NCBI GenBank assembly: GCA_050699515.1
Contig: JBOHFF010000076.1
Location: 1-64,000, forward strand
DNA: 64,000 nt
Origin: GCA-003244245 sp050699515
GTDB taxonomy: Bacteria > Actinomycetota > Actinomycetes > Mycobacteriales > Pseudonocardiaceae
Reading direction: 5' to 3'
A model generated the notes under the pieces. The model worked only from the letters and a program-made list of their open reading frames with translations, had not been told where the DNA came from and searched no databases. Positions 1 through 7,914 of this stretch are shown one piece after another. The translations under genes were made by a program, and so were the position numbers. Positions within the stretch are counted from its first letter, which is position 1. Every line of letters begins with the position of its first letter.

Positions 1-24
1 ACTAAGTTAGGGCCGCCGAACCGT

Positions 25-93
25 TCATGATCACCGTTTTGGTGCCGAATTCGACACATTTTGTCACTTTCGACACCAAAACGGTGATCATGA
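25..93. repeat. Long inverted repeat (hairpin or MITE-like element)
   Basis: Bases 25-44 and 74-93 are a perfect 20-bp inverted repeat. After one mismatch the pairing continues with 46-49/69-72, leaving a loop of about 19 bases. The outer flanks (1-12 and about 108-119) are also weakly inverted, as in ACTAAGTTAGGG against the reverse complement of CCTTAGCTAAGT, so the whole first 120 bases behave as one imperfect palindrome. There is no T-run, so it is not a classical terminator. A non-autonomous miniature element or REP-like sequence next to the CRISPR array is my inference. Confidence 0.6.
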
Positions 94-156
94 GCCACTC
101 TGTCATCCTTAGCTAAGTGGCATTGACCCAGGTGGTCAGCTCGTTGCTCAGCGCGT

Positions 157-1116
157 GTTGCTATCCCTCGTAGGGGCGATGAGGACCGCCGAGCGGGAAC
201 ACGACCGGGCGCACGCACCCAGGTTGCTATCCCTCGTAGGGGCGATGAGGACCCGCCGGCGGTGGCGACCCGCTCGCCGGCAGTGGCGTTGCTATCCCTC
301 GTAGGGGCGATGAGGACCGGTGCATTGCAGCTATGGACGGTGCGACATGACCACGTTGCTATCCCTCGTAGGGGCGATGAGGACCCGGTGACGGCCGGAC
401 CAGTGCCGCGGTGGTCAGCCACCGTTGCTATCCCTCGTAGGGGCGATGAGGACATGTGTCGCAACGCTTGCAGCTCGATCCCTTCAACAAGTTGCTATCC
501 CTCGTAGGGGCGATGAGGACTGGCTCCTTTCGGGCGTAGTGGTGCCGTGCATCACGTTGCTATCCCTCGTAGGGGCGATGAGGACTGGCGAGCGCGAGGG
601 AGATCATGCGCTCGTCGATCCAGTTGCTATCCCTCGTAGGGGCGATGAGGACCTCAGCTTTCGCGAAATCATGCATCCCGAACTGATGTTGCTATCCCTC
701 GTAGGGGCGATGAGGACGTGGACGGTGGGCCTGCGTCGGCTGTCGGGCAACGAGTTGCTATCCCTCGTAGGGGCGATGAGGACGCGGTTCGGGGGCCGCC
801 GGTGGCTGCTGCCGGATGCGTTGCTATCCCTCGTAGGGGCGATGAGGACGCAGTGACCCTCATTTTGCCCCTGGTTATCGCGTGGTTGCTATCCCTCGTA
901 GGGGCGATGAGGACGTGAGCGCCTCGGGAGCATGTACGTGGACCCACTCAAAGTTGCTATCCCTCGTAGGGGCGATGAGGACACCAGCGCGATGAACAGG
1001 TTCAGGCTGCCGTGTGAGCGTTGCTATCCCTCGTAGGGGCGATGAGGACTCGGTCGGGGTATCTGCTGGATCGGGAACTACCAGGTGTTGCTATCCCTCG
1101 TAGGGGCGATGAGGAC
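157..1116 (-). CRISPR. CRISPR array 1: 15 repeats of 30 bp, 14 spacers
   Basis: Fifteen copies of a 30-bp repeat start at 157, 223, 288, 355, 424, 491, 556, 623, 688, 754, 820, 885, 953, 1020 and 1087. I see no mismatch between copies. Spacers are 35-39 bp and all different. The plus-strand repeat starts GTTGCTATCCCT and ends GGGGCGATGAGGAC, with a short CCCT/AGGG stem. I place transcription on the minus strand because the reverse complement begins GTCC and ends ATAGCAAC, like a Cas6-type 8-nt handle, and because a cas2-like 3' end sits just beyond the right end on that strand. The orientation is inference; the array is certain. No degenerate terminal repeat is visible, so either end could be leader-proximal. 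Confidence 0.97.
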
Positions 1117-1237
1117 CCCATGGTAAAGCCCCAGGTCAGGTGGGGGGTGTTCGGGGTGTTGGTGGTGGTTTTTGCAGCGATCCGCCGGTTGTGTGGCGAC
1201 ACGCGGTGGGCTGCTGCACTGATGGCGTGTCGGATGG
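1117..1237 (-). promoter_or_regulatory. Possible leader of CRISPR array 1
   Basis: This non-coding stretch lies between the last repeat and the cas2-like 3' end. On the minus strand it would be read into the array, which is the usual cas2-leader-array order. It contains a homopolymer-rich tract (GGTGGTGGTTTTTGC at about 1160) but no recognisable leader motif. The assignment rests on position only. Confidence 0.3.
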
Positions 1238-1399
1238 TCACAGGATGTCGTCGGGTTGGCTGTCTCGGGTGCCCCAGCTGTGGCGTTCGGGTTGTGCTCC
1301 GGGTGGGAAGGTGTAGACGAGGATGCGGTCGTAGCCGGGGTCGATTCTGCGTTCCATCGCCGCGCGGAACCGTGTGATCTGGGCGGGGCTGAGGTGGCC
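1238..1399 (-). pseudogene. cas2-like 3' fragment
   Basis: A minus-strand frame ending in TGA at 1238-1240 encodes 53 residues. They include LSPAQITRFRAAMERRIDPG and then YDRILVYTF, which match the last helix and strand of Cas2 proteins (L..L...L...IDP..DRV..Y). The tail reads SWGTRDSQPDDIL. No start codon or first half is present: the frame closes at a stop just upstream, and the cas6 fragment begins about 10 bp away. I infer a deletion that removed the 5' part of cas2 and whatever lay between it and cas6. The match to Cas2 is by eye and moderate; another small protein's C-terminus is possible. Confidence 0.5.
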
Positions 1400-1409
1400 A
1401 CGCCCAGAT

Positions 1410-1631
1410 CACCGCGTACACACTGGGACGGCGGCGAGCCGACGGGAAAACCGGCGCCCCGTAGTCGAACGGCGTCATCCGGTGCGCACCCCACCCCTCG
1501 CGGTGCAGCCGCGTGCCCAGCTCTGGGGCAGCGCCGGCCAGCAGGCCATACGCGAACCCGCGCCCAGGCCTCACGAACTCACGTCACGGCAATTGCTCAG
1601 CCGCTGTCCGCACTTCCAATCGCAAGCGCAC
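1410..1631 (-). pseudogene. cas6: cas6 5' fragment with an in-frame nonsense codon
   Basis: On the minus strand a GTG at 1631, preceded by GGAGGAA, opens a frame reading MRLRLEVRTAAEQLP, then TGA (1584-1586), then REFVRPGRGFAYGLLAG and onward through LGTRLHREGWGAHRMTPF and GAPVFPSARRR. This is the N-terminal ferredoxin-fold region of the CRISPR repeat endoribonuclease Cas6; the TGA most simply replaces a TGG tryptophan codon. Homology stops near residue 74, where the cas2-like fragment starts. Cas6 is normally about 200-270 aa, so roughly two thirds is missing. The gene is dead twice over: by nonsense and by truncation. Confidence 0.75.
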
Positions 1632-1851
1632 TCTTCCTCCACAAGCATGCCGAATCTGGCTTTATCTTTCGGGGTATGGGTTTTCGTCCGACTCTGGGCA
1701 TGCAGGCGGCCAACACTAGGTCAGAAATTCTGCGTCGATGAAGATGAGTTCGCTCACCGTAGCTGGTGAAGCGCCGACCGGCAGACCTGATCGGTGATAC
1801 CGATCGGTCCATACCGCTCATCGCCGACATCGGCCTGGCGATGTACCTACG

Positions 1852-2552
1852 GCCTCAATGGGGTCCGGCCACGAGGACCGGAGTCAGACGGCAGACAGCC
1901 CGCCACCAGAGCGCACTCCTCCACACAGCCTCAATGGGGTCCGGCCACGAGGACCGGAGTCAGCGTCAAGATAACTCGACAGTCGCTCAACGCAGCCATC
2001 GCCTCAATGGGGTCCGGCCACGAGGACCGGAGTCAGCGGTAAGGGCTGGATCCCCGTGCGAAACCGCGCGTGCCTCAATGGGGTCCGGCCACGAGGACCG
2101 GAGTCAGGGGGCCGGAACGGCCCGAAGTCCGGGCTCTCACCCATCACGCCTCAATGGGGTCCGGCCACGAGGACCGGAGTCAGACCCTCCAGCGTCACCG
2201 TGACGCTCTGGGAGCCGTGCCTCAATGGGGTCCGGCCACGAGGACCGGAGTCAGGACGGTAGTGACGTCGCTAACGGCGCCCGAGTGGAGATCGCCTCAA
2301 TGGGGTCCGGCCACGAGGACCGGAGTCAGTCGGGTTCACCACCGCAGTCGCCTCCGGGCTCCGCTACAAGCCTCAATGGGGTCCGGCCACGAGGACCGGA
2401 GTCAGGCTCGAACACGCTGCCCGGGTCGCCTGGCGAGTCCTGCCTCAATGGGGTCCGGCCACGAGGACCGGAGTCAGGCGGCAGACTGATTTGATCATCG
2501 CTTTGTACAACAAGATGCCTCAATGGGGTCCGGCCACGAGGACCGGAGTCAG
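1852..2552 (-). CRISPR. CRISPR array 2: 10 repeats of 36 bp, 9 spacers
   Basis: Ten copies of a 36-bp repeat start at 1852, 1928, 2001, 2072, 2148, 2219, 2294, 2370, 2442 and 2517, with no differences that I can see. Spacers are 35-40 bp. The plus-strand repeat begins GCCTCAATGGGGTCC and ends GAGGACCGGAGTCAG. Its reverse complement ends ATTGAGGC, close to the ATTGAAAC-type handle of many type I/III repeats, so minus-strand transcription is likely. The repeat is unrelated in length and sequence to array 1, so it should belong to a different effector/Cas6 specificity. No intact cas gene lies in the window. Confidence 0.97.
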
Positions 2553-2675
2553 GGCTCGCAGGAAAACTGGCCCCTGACCTGGGAGTATAGCGGCCCTCGC
2601 GAGAGGTGGCCGCGGGCCCTCGCGACACGCCGTGCGCTTCGAGACGCAACGGTGGCAAAAGGGGCGCTGACCTGC

Positions 2676-3686
2676 ATGCGAGTGGTCCAGGCGTGTCGCG
2701 GTGGTACCGGACCGCTCGCAGGTCATCACACGATCTACGAGCCAGCGGCCGGCAGGCGCCGGGGACGTCCCAGGGCGCGGACCACGGCGGGCGCGTGCTG
2801 GGGCAGGTCGATCTGGACGACGCTGTCCTCATGCAGGTTCATCACCTCCGTCACCGCGCATCTGCAACTCGGCGCAATACTTGCGTAGGTGAGCAAGATC
2901 AGCCCGTTTGTCCTCGCTCAGTGCCGCCACCGCGCTCACAGCGCCGCCGGTCAGAGTTGACCCAGTCCCCAGCGTCCCGTCGTGAACTCCCTGTTCTTGA
3001 GCGACCTGCGCGATCGGCTTGCCCGGTCTCCCGGACCAGTCGCACCGCGCAGGTCCGCGGCGTTCTCGTTGCTTACCGGCGGGTTCCCGGCCGTGAGCCT
3101 GTCCGGGCTGACCCAGCAGGTCTATGCGACGTCCCGGGACCAGTACGCCCCGCAATTCCAGGATTTCGGCTTTCCCACCGAACCACTCGTGCTCATCGAG
3201 GCGGCCTGGTCCTCGCTCACCCGGCGACCGCTGGTGTGCGTCCATGCCGACATCCATCGCAAAAACATGATTATCAAAAACGGGACCAGTTACTTCCTCG
3301 ATTGGGAACTCGCCCTCTGGGGCGACCCCGTCTACGAACTCGCCGTTCATTTCCACAAGATGGGCTACGCACCCGCCGAGCGTGACCACGTCGTGGAGCT
3401 CTGGCAGGCGGCGCTGCGCCCGGAGTACACCGCAGGCTGGGAACACGACCTGGACGTCTACCTCGCCCACGAACAGATCAAATCCGCCATCGTCGACACG
3501 GTCCGCTATTCCCAAGCCTTCGTCGACCCCAGCTACGCACCCGAACCCCATCACGTACTGGTCGACAAACTCACCGTCAAGATTAACAACGCCTACCGGC
3601 GCTGGGGCATCACCGAGCGCGTGGACACCGCCACTGTCGAAGCAACGCTCCGCGACTGGGCGGCGCGACCGGACCCATCGCGTTGA
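2676..3686 (+). pseudogene. Aminoglycoside-phosphotransferase-family kinase, interrupted
   Basis: From about 3102 to the stop at 3686 the frame encodes a good APH/choline-kinase C-lobe: VCVHADIHRKNM (the HxDxxxxN catalytic loop), then YFLDWELALWGDPVYELA with the metal-binding D. The first possible start for this part, GTG 2982, has no N-lobe downstream of it, and a TGA lies 8 codons upstream. A piece resembling the APH N-terminal lobe (GGTGPLAGHHTIYE, from ATG 2676) is in the same frame further upstream. An IS3 orfA remnant sits between the two pieces on the other strand. I therefore call an interrupted, non-functional kinase. Translation of the C-lobe alone from 2982 (234 aa) is possible but would lack the nucleotide-binding lobe. 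Confidence 0.6.
2832..3044 (-). mobile_element. IS3-family orfA remnant
   Basis: The minus strand encodes about 71 residues, including KPIAQVAQEQGVHDGTLG and ALSEDKRADLAHLRKYCAEL. These correspond to the helix-turn-helix and leucine-zipper part of IS3 OrfA transposases (RKPVAQVARELGVNEGTLG...LSEDERAELARLRKENAELR). The frame is damaged in the middle and ends soon after the zipper. There is no OrfB and I cannot see terminal inverted repeats. It lies inside the phosphotransferase pseudogene and is presumably a relic of the insertion that split it. Confidence 0.65.
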
Positions 3687-3690
3687 GGTC

Positions 3691-3723
3691 ACAGCCAGTG
3701 GCTGTTTGTGGTCTCGCCACAAA
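3691..3723 (+). terminator. Two tandem short hairpins upstream of the methyl-cycle operon
   Basis: ACAGCCA-g-TGGCTGT (3691-3705) is followed directly by TTTGTGG-tctcg-CCACAAA (3705-3723), both perfect. They start 5 bp after the kinase pseudogene stop and 114 bp before the first operon gene. They could end upstream transcription or act in the 5' leader of the operon. There is no long T-run. Confidence 0.5.
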
Positions 3724-3836
3724 TGCGTGGCCTGTGATTTCGTGCTCGGACCCGGTTGTCCCGCACCCGGGAGCCCACTTCACTAGTGGTGTGGCCCGCC
3801 TCACAGGAGAGGCTGCCGCGGCGTCAGGAGGGTGAG

Positions 3837-4022
3837 ATGGCCCAGGAGGTCAACTGCCCGCATTGTGGATGCCCCCTGCTCGCCATCCAGGACACCGTCC
3901 GGGTGCCGGAGATGGACCCCATCGAGATCCTCCAGCGGGAGATCGAGCATCTGCGCACGACGATCGTCCGGCTGCGCGGGGCGGGTTTCAACCCGCGCCA
4001 CCGGGTTGCTGATGCTTCCTGA
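3837..4022 (+). CDS. Small CxxCxC (zinc-ribbon-like) protein heading the methyl-cycle operon
   Basis: This 61-aa protein starts at ATG 3837 with the ribosome-binding site AGGAGG at 3826-3831. Residues 7-12 form CPHCGC, a single CxxCxC knuckle of the kind found in zinc ribbons and metal-binding peptides. The C-terminal half (EILQREIEHLRTTIVRLRG) is a predicted helix or short coiled coil. It is the first gene of an operon whose second gene is a SAM-dependent methyltransferase. It could be a partner, a metal donor or a substrate of that enzyme. I do not recognise a named family. Confidence 0.7.
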   Translation: MAQEVNCPHCGCPLLAIQDTVRVPEMDPIEILQREIEHLRTTIVRLRGAGFNPRHRVADAS

Positions 4023-4075
4023 TCAGCCGTGATCGGCCCGCGCCCGGGCCACAGTGATGATGGAGGGCAGCGGCC

Positions 4076-5578
4076 GTGCTGGTTGATTTCCGTCCCACGG
4101 GCAGGCTCCGCGGCAACAAACCGGTGGATGTGACCGCCTCGCTGGGCCCCGTGCTGGATGCGCTCGCCGCGGACTCGGTGGATTTGTCCCGGGTTCGCGT
4201 GGTGTGCGACTGGGTCCAGTACCGCAACAACTTCCGCGATGTGGTCGACATCCGGCCGATCCTGGCGGCCCATGGCCACGAGTCGGACGTGCTGCCGGTG
4301 GGGCTGGCGGCCGCGATGACCGAGGACGAGCTGGAGGTCGCCATCGACGTCCGGCGCAGCGGCGAGGTGCCCCTCAAAGAGCTCACCGGCGAGCTCATCC
4401 GGGCCCGCGGCTGCGACGCCAATCCGTCGCGGATTCACCTCGAACCGTGGCTGGCCACCAGCAAGAGCATGATCTGGGAGTTCAACGCCCTGTACTGGAA
4501 GGCCCTGAACCTCTGGGAGCAGGTCACCGGCCAGCAGTACGAGAAGACCCTGCCGGGCGGGGAGAGCGACGCCCGCAACCGGGACGCGGTGCGCGAGATC
4601 ATCACGGGCCTGTTCACCTTGTGGGACTCCCTCGCCGAGCGCAACGCGTTGCCCAATGAGCTGTACGTGGTCGAGTTCGGGCCGGGTAACGGAGCGCAGG
4701 CCAAGACCTGGCTGGACGAGTTCGTCGCGCTCGATCGGGCCTACGGCAAGGAGTACTACCGCCGGCTGCACTACCTGATGTGTGACTACTCGCCGCACGT
4801 CCTGGAACTGGCCAGGGTCGCCGTCGCCGACCACGCTCAGCACGTCAGCTCGTTCGTGCTGGACGCCACCCAGCCCCGCACCGCGCTGGGCTTCCTGGGG
4901 TACAAGGTCTTCCTGGTCTACATCTCCAACGTCTACGACAACCTGCCCAGCGACGAGGTGGCGCAGATCGGCGGGCGCACCTATACGGTGCAGAGCAGGG
5001 CGTACCTGTCCACCGCCGCCGCGGCCGAGATCGGGCAGCTGGTCTCGGCCCGGCCGGATCAAGTACCGGAGCTGATCGGCAAGCTGCTCCGGCTACAACC
5101 CGCCCTGCTCTCCGAGGCGCTGCCGGCGCATTTCCCGTCGGTGGAGGTAGCGGTCGAGTTCTGGCGCCGCAGCTGGGCAGCGTTGCGTCTGGAGGAGCGG
5201 TACCTGCCGCTGGTGGGGCTGGACCTCTACCAGATCGCGCCCACCGTGAGCGGGGAGAATCTGCGGCCGTTGCTGGAATCCGGTGCCGCGATCCGGATGC
5301 ACGTGAACAACGGTGCGGTGGCCAGCTTCGTGGACACCGTCCCGCTGCTGCACCCCTACGGCCGGCTGATCTGCTACGACCTGTTCGTCACCGATGTACA
5401 TTCCTACCGAACCGGCTTCCGCGGCCCCGGCAAGTACGACGGTTCGGTCGTGAACTGGCTCAACGGTCCGCTGCTGGCGCATATCGGCCGCCGTAGGGGT
5501 TTCGACGTGGATTTCCAGCGGTTTGCGCACCGGACCGGCACCAACATCGTCACCATGACTGCCCAAGTACGAGACTGA
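4076..5578 (+). CDS. SAM-dependent methyltransferase, uncharacterised
   Basis: A 500-aa protein with GTG start at 4076. In the middle, YVVEFGPGNGAQAKTWL (about residues 200-216) is a class I methyltransferase motif I in the EFGPGxG form, also seen in MidA/NDUFAF7-like enzymes. YLMCDYSPHVLELA and SSFVLDATQPR then fit the acidic and adenine-binding motifs. The first 150 residues and the last 200 are extra domains that I cannot assign. It sits directly upstream of genes that make SAM and remove S-adenosylhomocysteine, so it is the likely consumer of that cycle. The substrate is unknown; the 61-aa protein before it is one candidate. The methyltransferase fold is fairly secure, the role is not. 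Confidence 0.8.
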   Translation: MLVDFRPTGRLRGNKPVDVTASLGPVLDALAADSVDLSRVRVVCDWVQYRNNFRDVVDIRPILAAHGHESDVLPVGLAAAMTEDELEVAIDVRRSGEVPLKELTGELIRARGCDANPSRIHLEPWLATSKSMIWEFNALYWKALNLWEQVTGQQYEKTLPGGESDARNRDAVREIITGLFTLWDSLAERNALPNELYVVEFGPGNGAQAKTWLDEFVALDRAYGKEYYRRLHYLMCDYSPHVLELARVAVADHAQHVSSFVLDATQPRTALGFLGYKVFLVYISNVYDNLPSDEVAQIGGRTYTVQSRAYLSTAAAAEIGQLVSARPDQVPELIGKLLRLQPALLSEALPAHFPSVEVAVEFWRRSWAALRLEERYLPLVGLDLYQIAPTVSGENLRPLLESGAAIRMHVNNGAVASFVDTVPLLHPYGRLICYDLFVTDVHSYRTGFRGPGKYDGSVVNWLNGPLLAHIGRRRGFDVDFQRFAHRTGTNIVTMTAQVRD

Positions 5579-5595
5579 CGCGGTGAGGGACTGAC

Positions 5596-6660
5596 ATGCT
5601 GCCCGTGCTACCCACTACCGTCGTGGGGTCGTACTCGGTACCCGAGTGGCTGGAGCGGCTCAAGACCGACTATTACCGTAACCGGATCAGTCGCAGCCAC
5701 CTCGGTGAGATCCACGACATGGCGATCAAGGCCGCCCTCAAGGATCAGGAGACCGCCGGGATCGACATCGTCTCCGACGGGGAGCTACGCCGCGACAATG
5801 ACATCGACTACCTGCTGGCCCGGATATCCGGGGTGCAGATCCCGGTGACTGTCAAGTCGTTCTATTACGACTACTACGACACCCCGGTCATCGCCGACCC
5901 GCTACCGCCCGATCCGCCGCCGCTGGGCCTGGCGCAGGACTACCGCTTCACCCGGGCGCACACCGACCGGCCGGTCAAGTTCAGCTTCACCGGACCTTTC
6001 TCGCTGTCTCGCCGGGTGCAGAACAAGGCGTATGCCAAGTCCGCCGACCTGGTCCGGGCGTTCGCGCAGGTGCTCAACGCCGAGGCGCGCGCGCTGGCGC
6101 AGGCCGGTGCGCAGCTACTCCAGATCGACGAGCCGTTTCTGGCCGGCTACCCCGAGGACGTCGCCGTCGCGGTCGAGGCCATCAACATCGTGACCCAGGG
6201 CGTCGACGTCACCTGGGGGTTGCACGTCTGCTACGGCAACCGCTACGCCCGGCCGTCCTGGGAGGGCCACTATGATTTCCTGTTTCCCGCGGTGCTCGAC
6301 GCGAACGTGAATCAACTGATTCTCGAGTTCGGTCGTAAAGGATACGAGGACCTGCACGTGATCCAGCAGCTCGGCTGGGACCGCGCGCTCGGGCTGGGGG
6401 TGGTGGACGTCAAGAGCGAGCGGATCGAGACCGCGGAGCTCATCGCCACGCGCATCAGAAAGGCGCTGGACACTTTCCCCGCCGACAAGTTGATCATAAA
6501 TCCGGATTGTGGGCTGCGTCACCTCCCCGCTGATGTCGCCAGGGGGAAGCTGGCAGCGATGGTAGAAGGGACTGTCGCGGTCCGCCGAAGCTTGCCCACC
6601 CCAACGGAGACCACCCCGCCGGAGCCCGCCCCGGAACCGACCGCCGAGCAAGGAGCGTGA
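5596..6660 (+). CDS. Core-MetE: cobalamin-independent methionine synthase, catalytic domain only
   Basis: This 354-aa protein matches the C-terminal (catalytic) TIM barrel of MetE. Residues of the zinc site are visible: GLHVCYG (His and Cys), LILEFGRKG (Glu) and NPDCGLRHLP (Cys). LLQIDEPFL is the homocysteine-side acid motif. Full-length MetE is about 750 aa; here the N-terminal barrel that helps bind methyl-folate polyglutamate is absent from the start. Short core-MetE proteins of this kind exist in archaea and some bacteria and can use other methyl donors. The last 25 residues are a Pro/Glu-rich tail. The next gene, metK, starts 4 bp after the stop. Remethylation of homocysteine is the probable role; the methyl donor is open. 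Confidence 0.85.
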   Translation: MLPVLPTTVVGSYSVPEWLERLKTDYYRNRISRSHLGEIHDMAIKAALKDQETAGIDIVSDGELRRDNDIDYLLARISGVQIPVTVKSFYYDYYDTPVIADPLPPDPPPLGLAQDYRFTRAHTDRPVKFSFTGPFSLSRRVQNKAYAKSADLVRAFAQVLNAEARALAQAGAQLLQIDEPFLAGYPEDVAVAVEAINIVTQGVDVTWGLHVCYGNRYARPSWEGHYDFLFPAVLDANVNQLILEFGRKGYEDLHVIQQLGWDRALGLGVVDVKSERIETAELIATRIRKALDTFPADKLIINPDCGLRHLPADVARGKLAAMVEGTVAVRRSLPTPTETTPPEPAPEPTAEQGA

Positions 6661-6664
6661 TCGC

Positions 6665-7900
6665 ATGACCCAGCTGGAGTCCGTCGAATTCCTCTTCACC
6701 TCTGAGTCGGTGACCGAGGGTCACCCGGATAAAATCGCCGACCAGATCTCCGATGCGGTGCTGGATGCCGCGCTGACGATGGACCCGAACTCGCGGGTGG
6801 CGTGCGAGACCCTGATCACCACCGGGATGGTGGTGCTGGCCGGTGAGATCACCACACCCGGCATGCTGGACTACACCCAGATCGTCCGGGACACGATCTG
6901 CCGCATCGGCTACGACAACGGAGGCTTCGGTTTCGACGGGCACAGCTGCGCGGTGCTGATCGCGCTGGACAAGCAGTCACCGGACATTGCCCAGGGCGTC
7001 GACATGGCCCACGAGCGGCGCGGGCAGCTCTCCGAGGACGAATTGGATAGCGCCGGTGCGGGTGACCAGGGGATGATGTTCGGATACGCCACGAACGAGA
7101 CTCCCGAGCTGATGCCGATGCCGATCGCGCTGGCGCACCGGCTGTCCAAGAGGCTCGCCGCGGTCCGCAAGGACGGCACGCTGCCCTACCTGCGTCCGGA
7201 CGGCAAGACCCAGGTGACCGTCCGCTACCGCGACGGCGTGCCGATCGGGGTGGAGAAGGTGCTGATCTCCACCCAGCACGCCGAAGACGTCACGACGGAG
7301 CAGATCCGCACAGATCTGTGGAAGCACGTGGTGCTCGCGGAGCTGCCGGCGGACTTCTACAACGAGGCCCAGTTGGCTGACAACCTGTTCGTCAATCCCA
7401 CCGGGCGGTTCGTGATCGGCGGGCCGGTGGGCGACGCCGGGCTGACCGGTCGTAAGATCATCGTCGACACCTACGGCGGGTTCGCCCGGCACGGCGGCGG
7501 CGCGTTCTCCGGCAAGGACCCCTCCAAAGTGGACCGCTCCGCGGCCTACGCGGCGCGTTACGTGGCCAAGAACATCGTCGCCGCTGGCCTGGCGGCTCGG
7601 GTCGAGGTGCAGGTGGCGTATGCGATCGGCGTCGCCCGGCCGCTGTCGTTGCTGGTGGAGACCTTCGGCACCGAGCAGGTGCCGCGCACCACCATCGAGA
7701 AGCTGGTGGGCGAGCACTTCGATCTGCGCCCGGCAGCCTTCCGGAGCTACCTGGGGCTGCACCGACCGATCTACGCTAAGACCGCCGCCTACGGTCACTT
7801 CGGGCGCAACGATCCCGACTTCACCTGGGAGCGCACGGACAAGGCGGCGGAACTGCGCGAGTCCGCCGGGTTGCCCAGTGCTGAGCCTGCAGCGGTCTGA
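6665..7900 (+). CDS. metK: S-adenosylmethionine synthetase
   Basis: A 411-aa protein of normal family length. It makes SAM from methionine and ATP. Signatures visible include FTSESVTEGHPDKIADQISD at the N-terminus, GAGDQGMMFGYA in the middle and GGGAFSGKDPSKVDRSAAYA (the phosphate-binding loop). ATG at 6665 has AAGGAG at 6650-6655 inside the end of the core-MetE gene, so translation is closely linked. It supplies the methyl donor for the first enzyme of this operon. A second metK elsewhere in the chromosome cannot be excluded. Confidence 0.97.
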   Translation: MTQLESVEFLFTSESVTEGHPDKIADQISDAVLDAALTMDPNSRVACETLITTGMVVLAGEITTPGMLDYTQIVRDTICRIGYDNGGFGFDGHSCAVLIALDKQSPDIAQGVDMAHERRGQLSEDELDSAGAGDQGMMFGYATNETPELMPMPIALAHRLSKRLAAVRKDGTLPYLRPDGKTQVTVRYRDGVPIGVEKVLISTQHAEDVTTEQIRTDLWKHVVLAELPADFYNEAQLADNLFVNPTGRFVIGGPVGDAGLTGRKIIVDTYGGFARHGGGAFSGKDPSKVDRSAAYAARYVAKNIVAAGLAARVEVQVAYAIGVARPLSLLVETFGTEQVPRTTIEKLVGEHFDLRPAAFRSYLGLHRPIYAKTAAYGHFGRNDPDFTWERTDKAAELRESAGLPSAEPAAV

Positions 7901-7914
7901 GAGAGAGGAACGCG

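Noticed and set aside
262..947. Open frames across CRISPR array 1 on both strands
   Set aside because: They translate the 30-bp repeat again and again (LLSLVGAMRT, VAIPRRGDED), because 30 is a multiple of three. The array explains them.
1766..2494. Open frames across CRISPR array 2
   Set aside because: Same artefact from the 36-bp repeat (QWGPATRTGV, NGVRPRGPES).
3687..3836. SAM or SAH riboswitch upstream of the methyl-cycle operon
   Set aside because: Only two simple hairpins are present; I cannot find the conserved core of any SAM or SAH riboswitch here or in the short gap before ahcY.
3824..5062. 412-codon minus-strand frame opposite the methyltransferase
   Set aside because: No domain; shadow of a gene with a clear SAM-binding motif and operon context.
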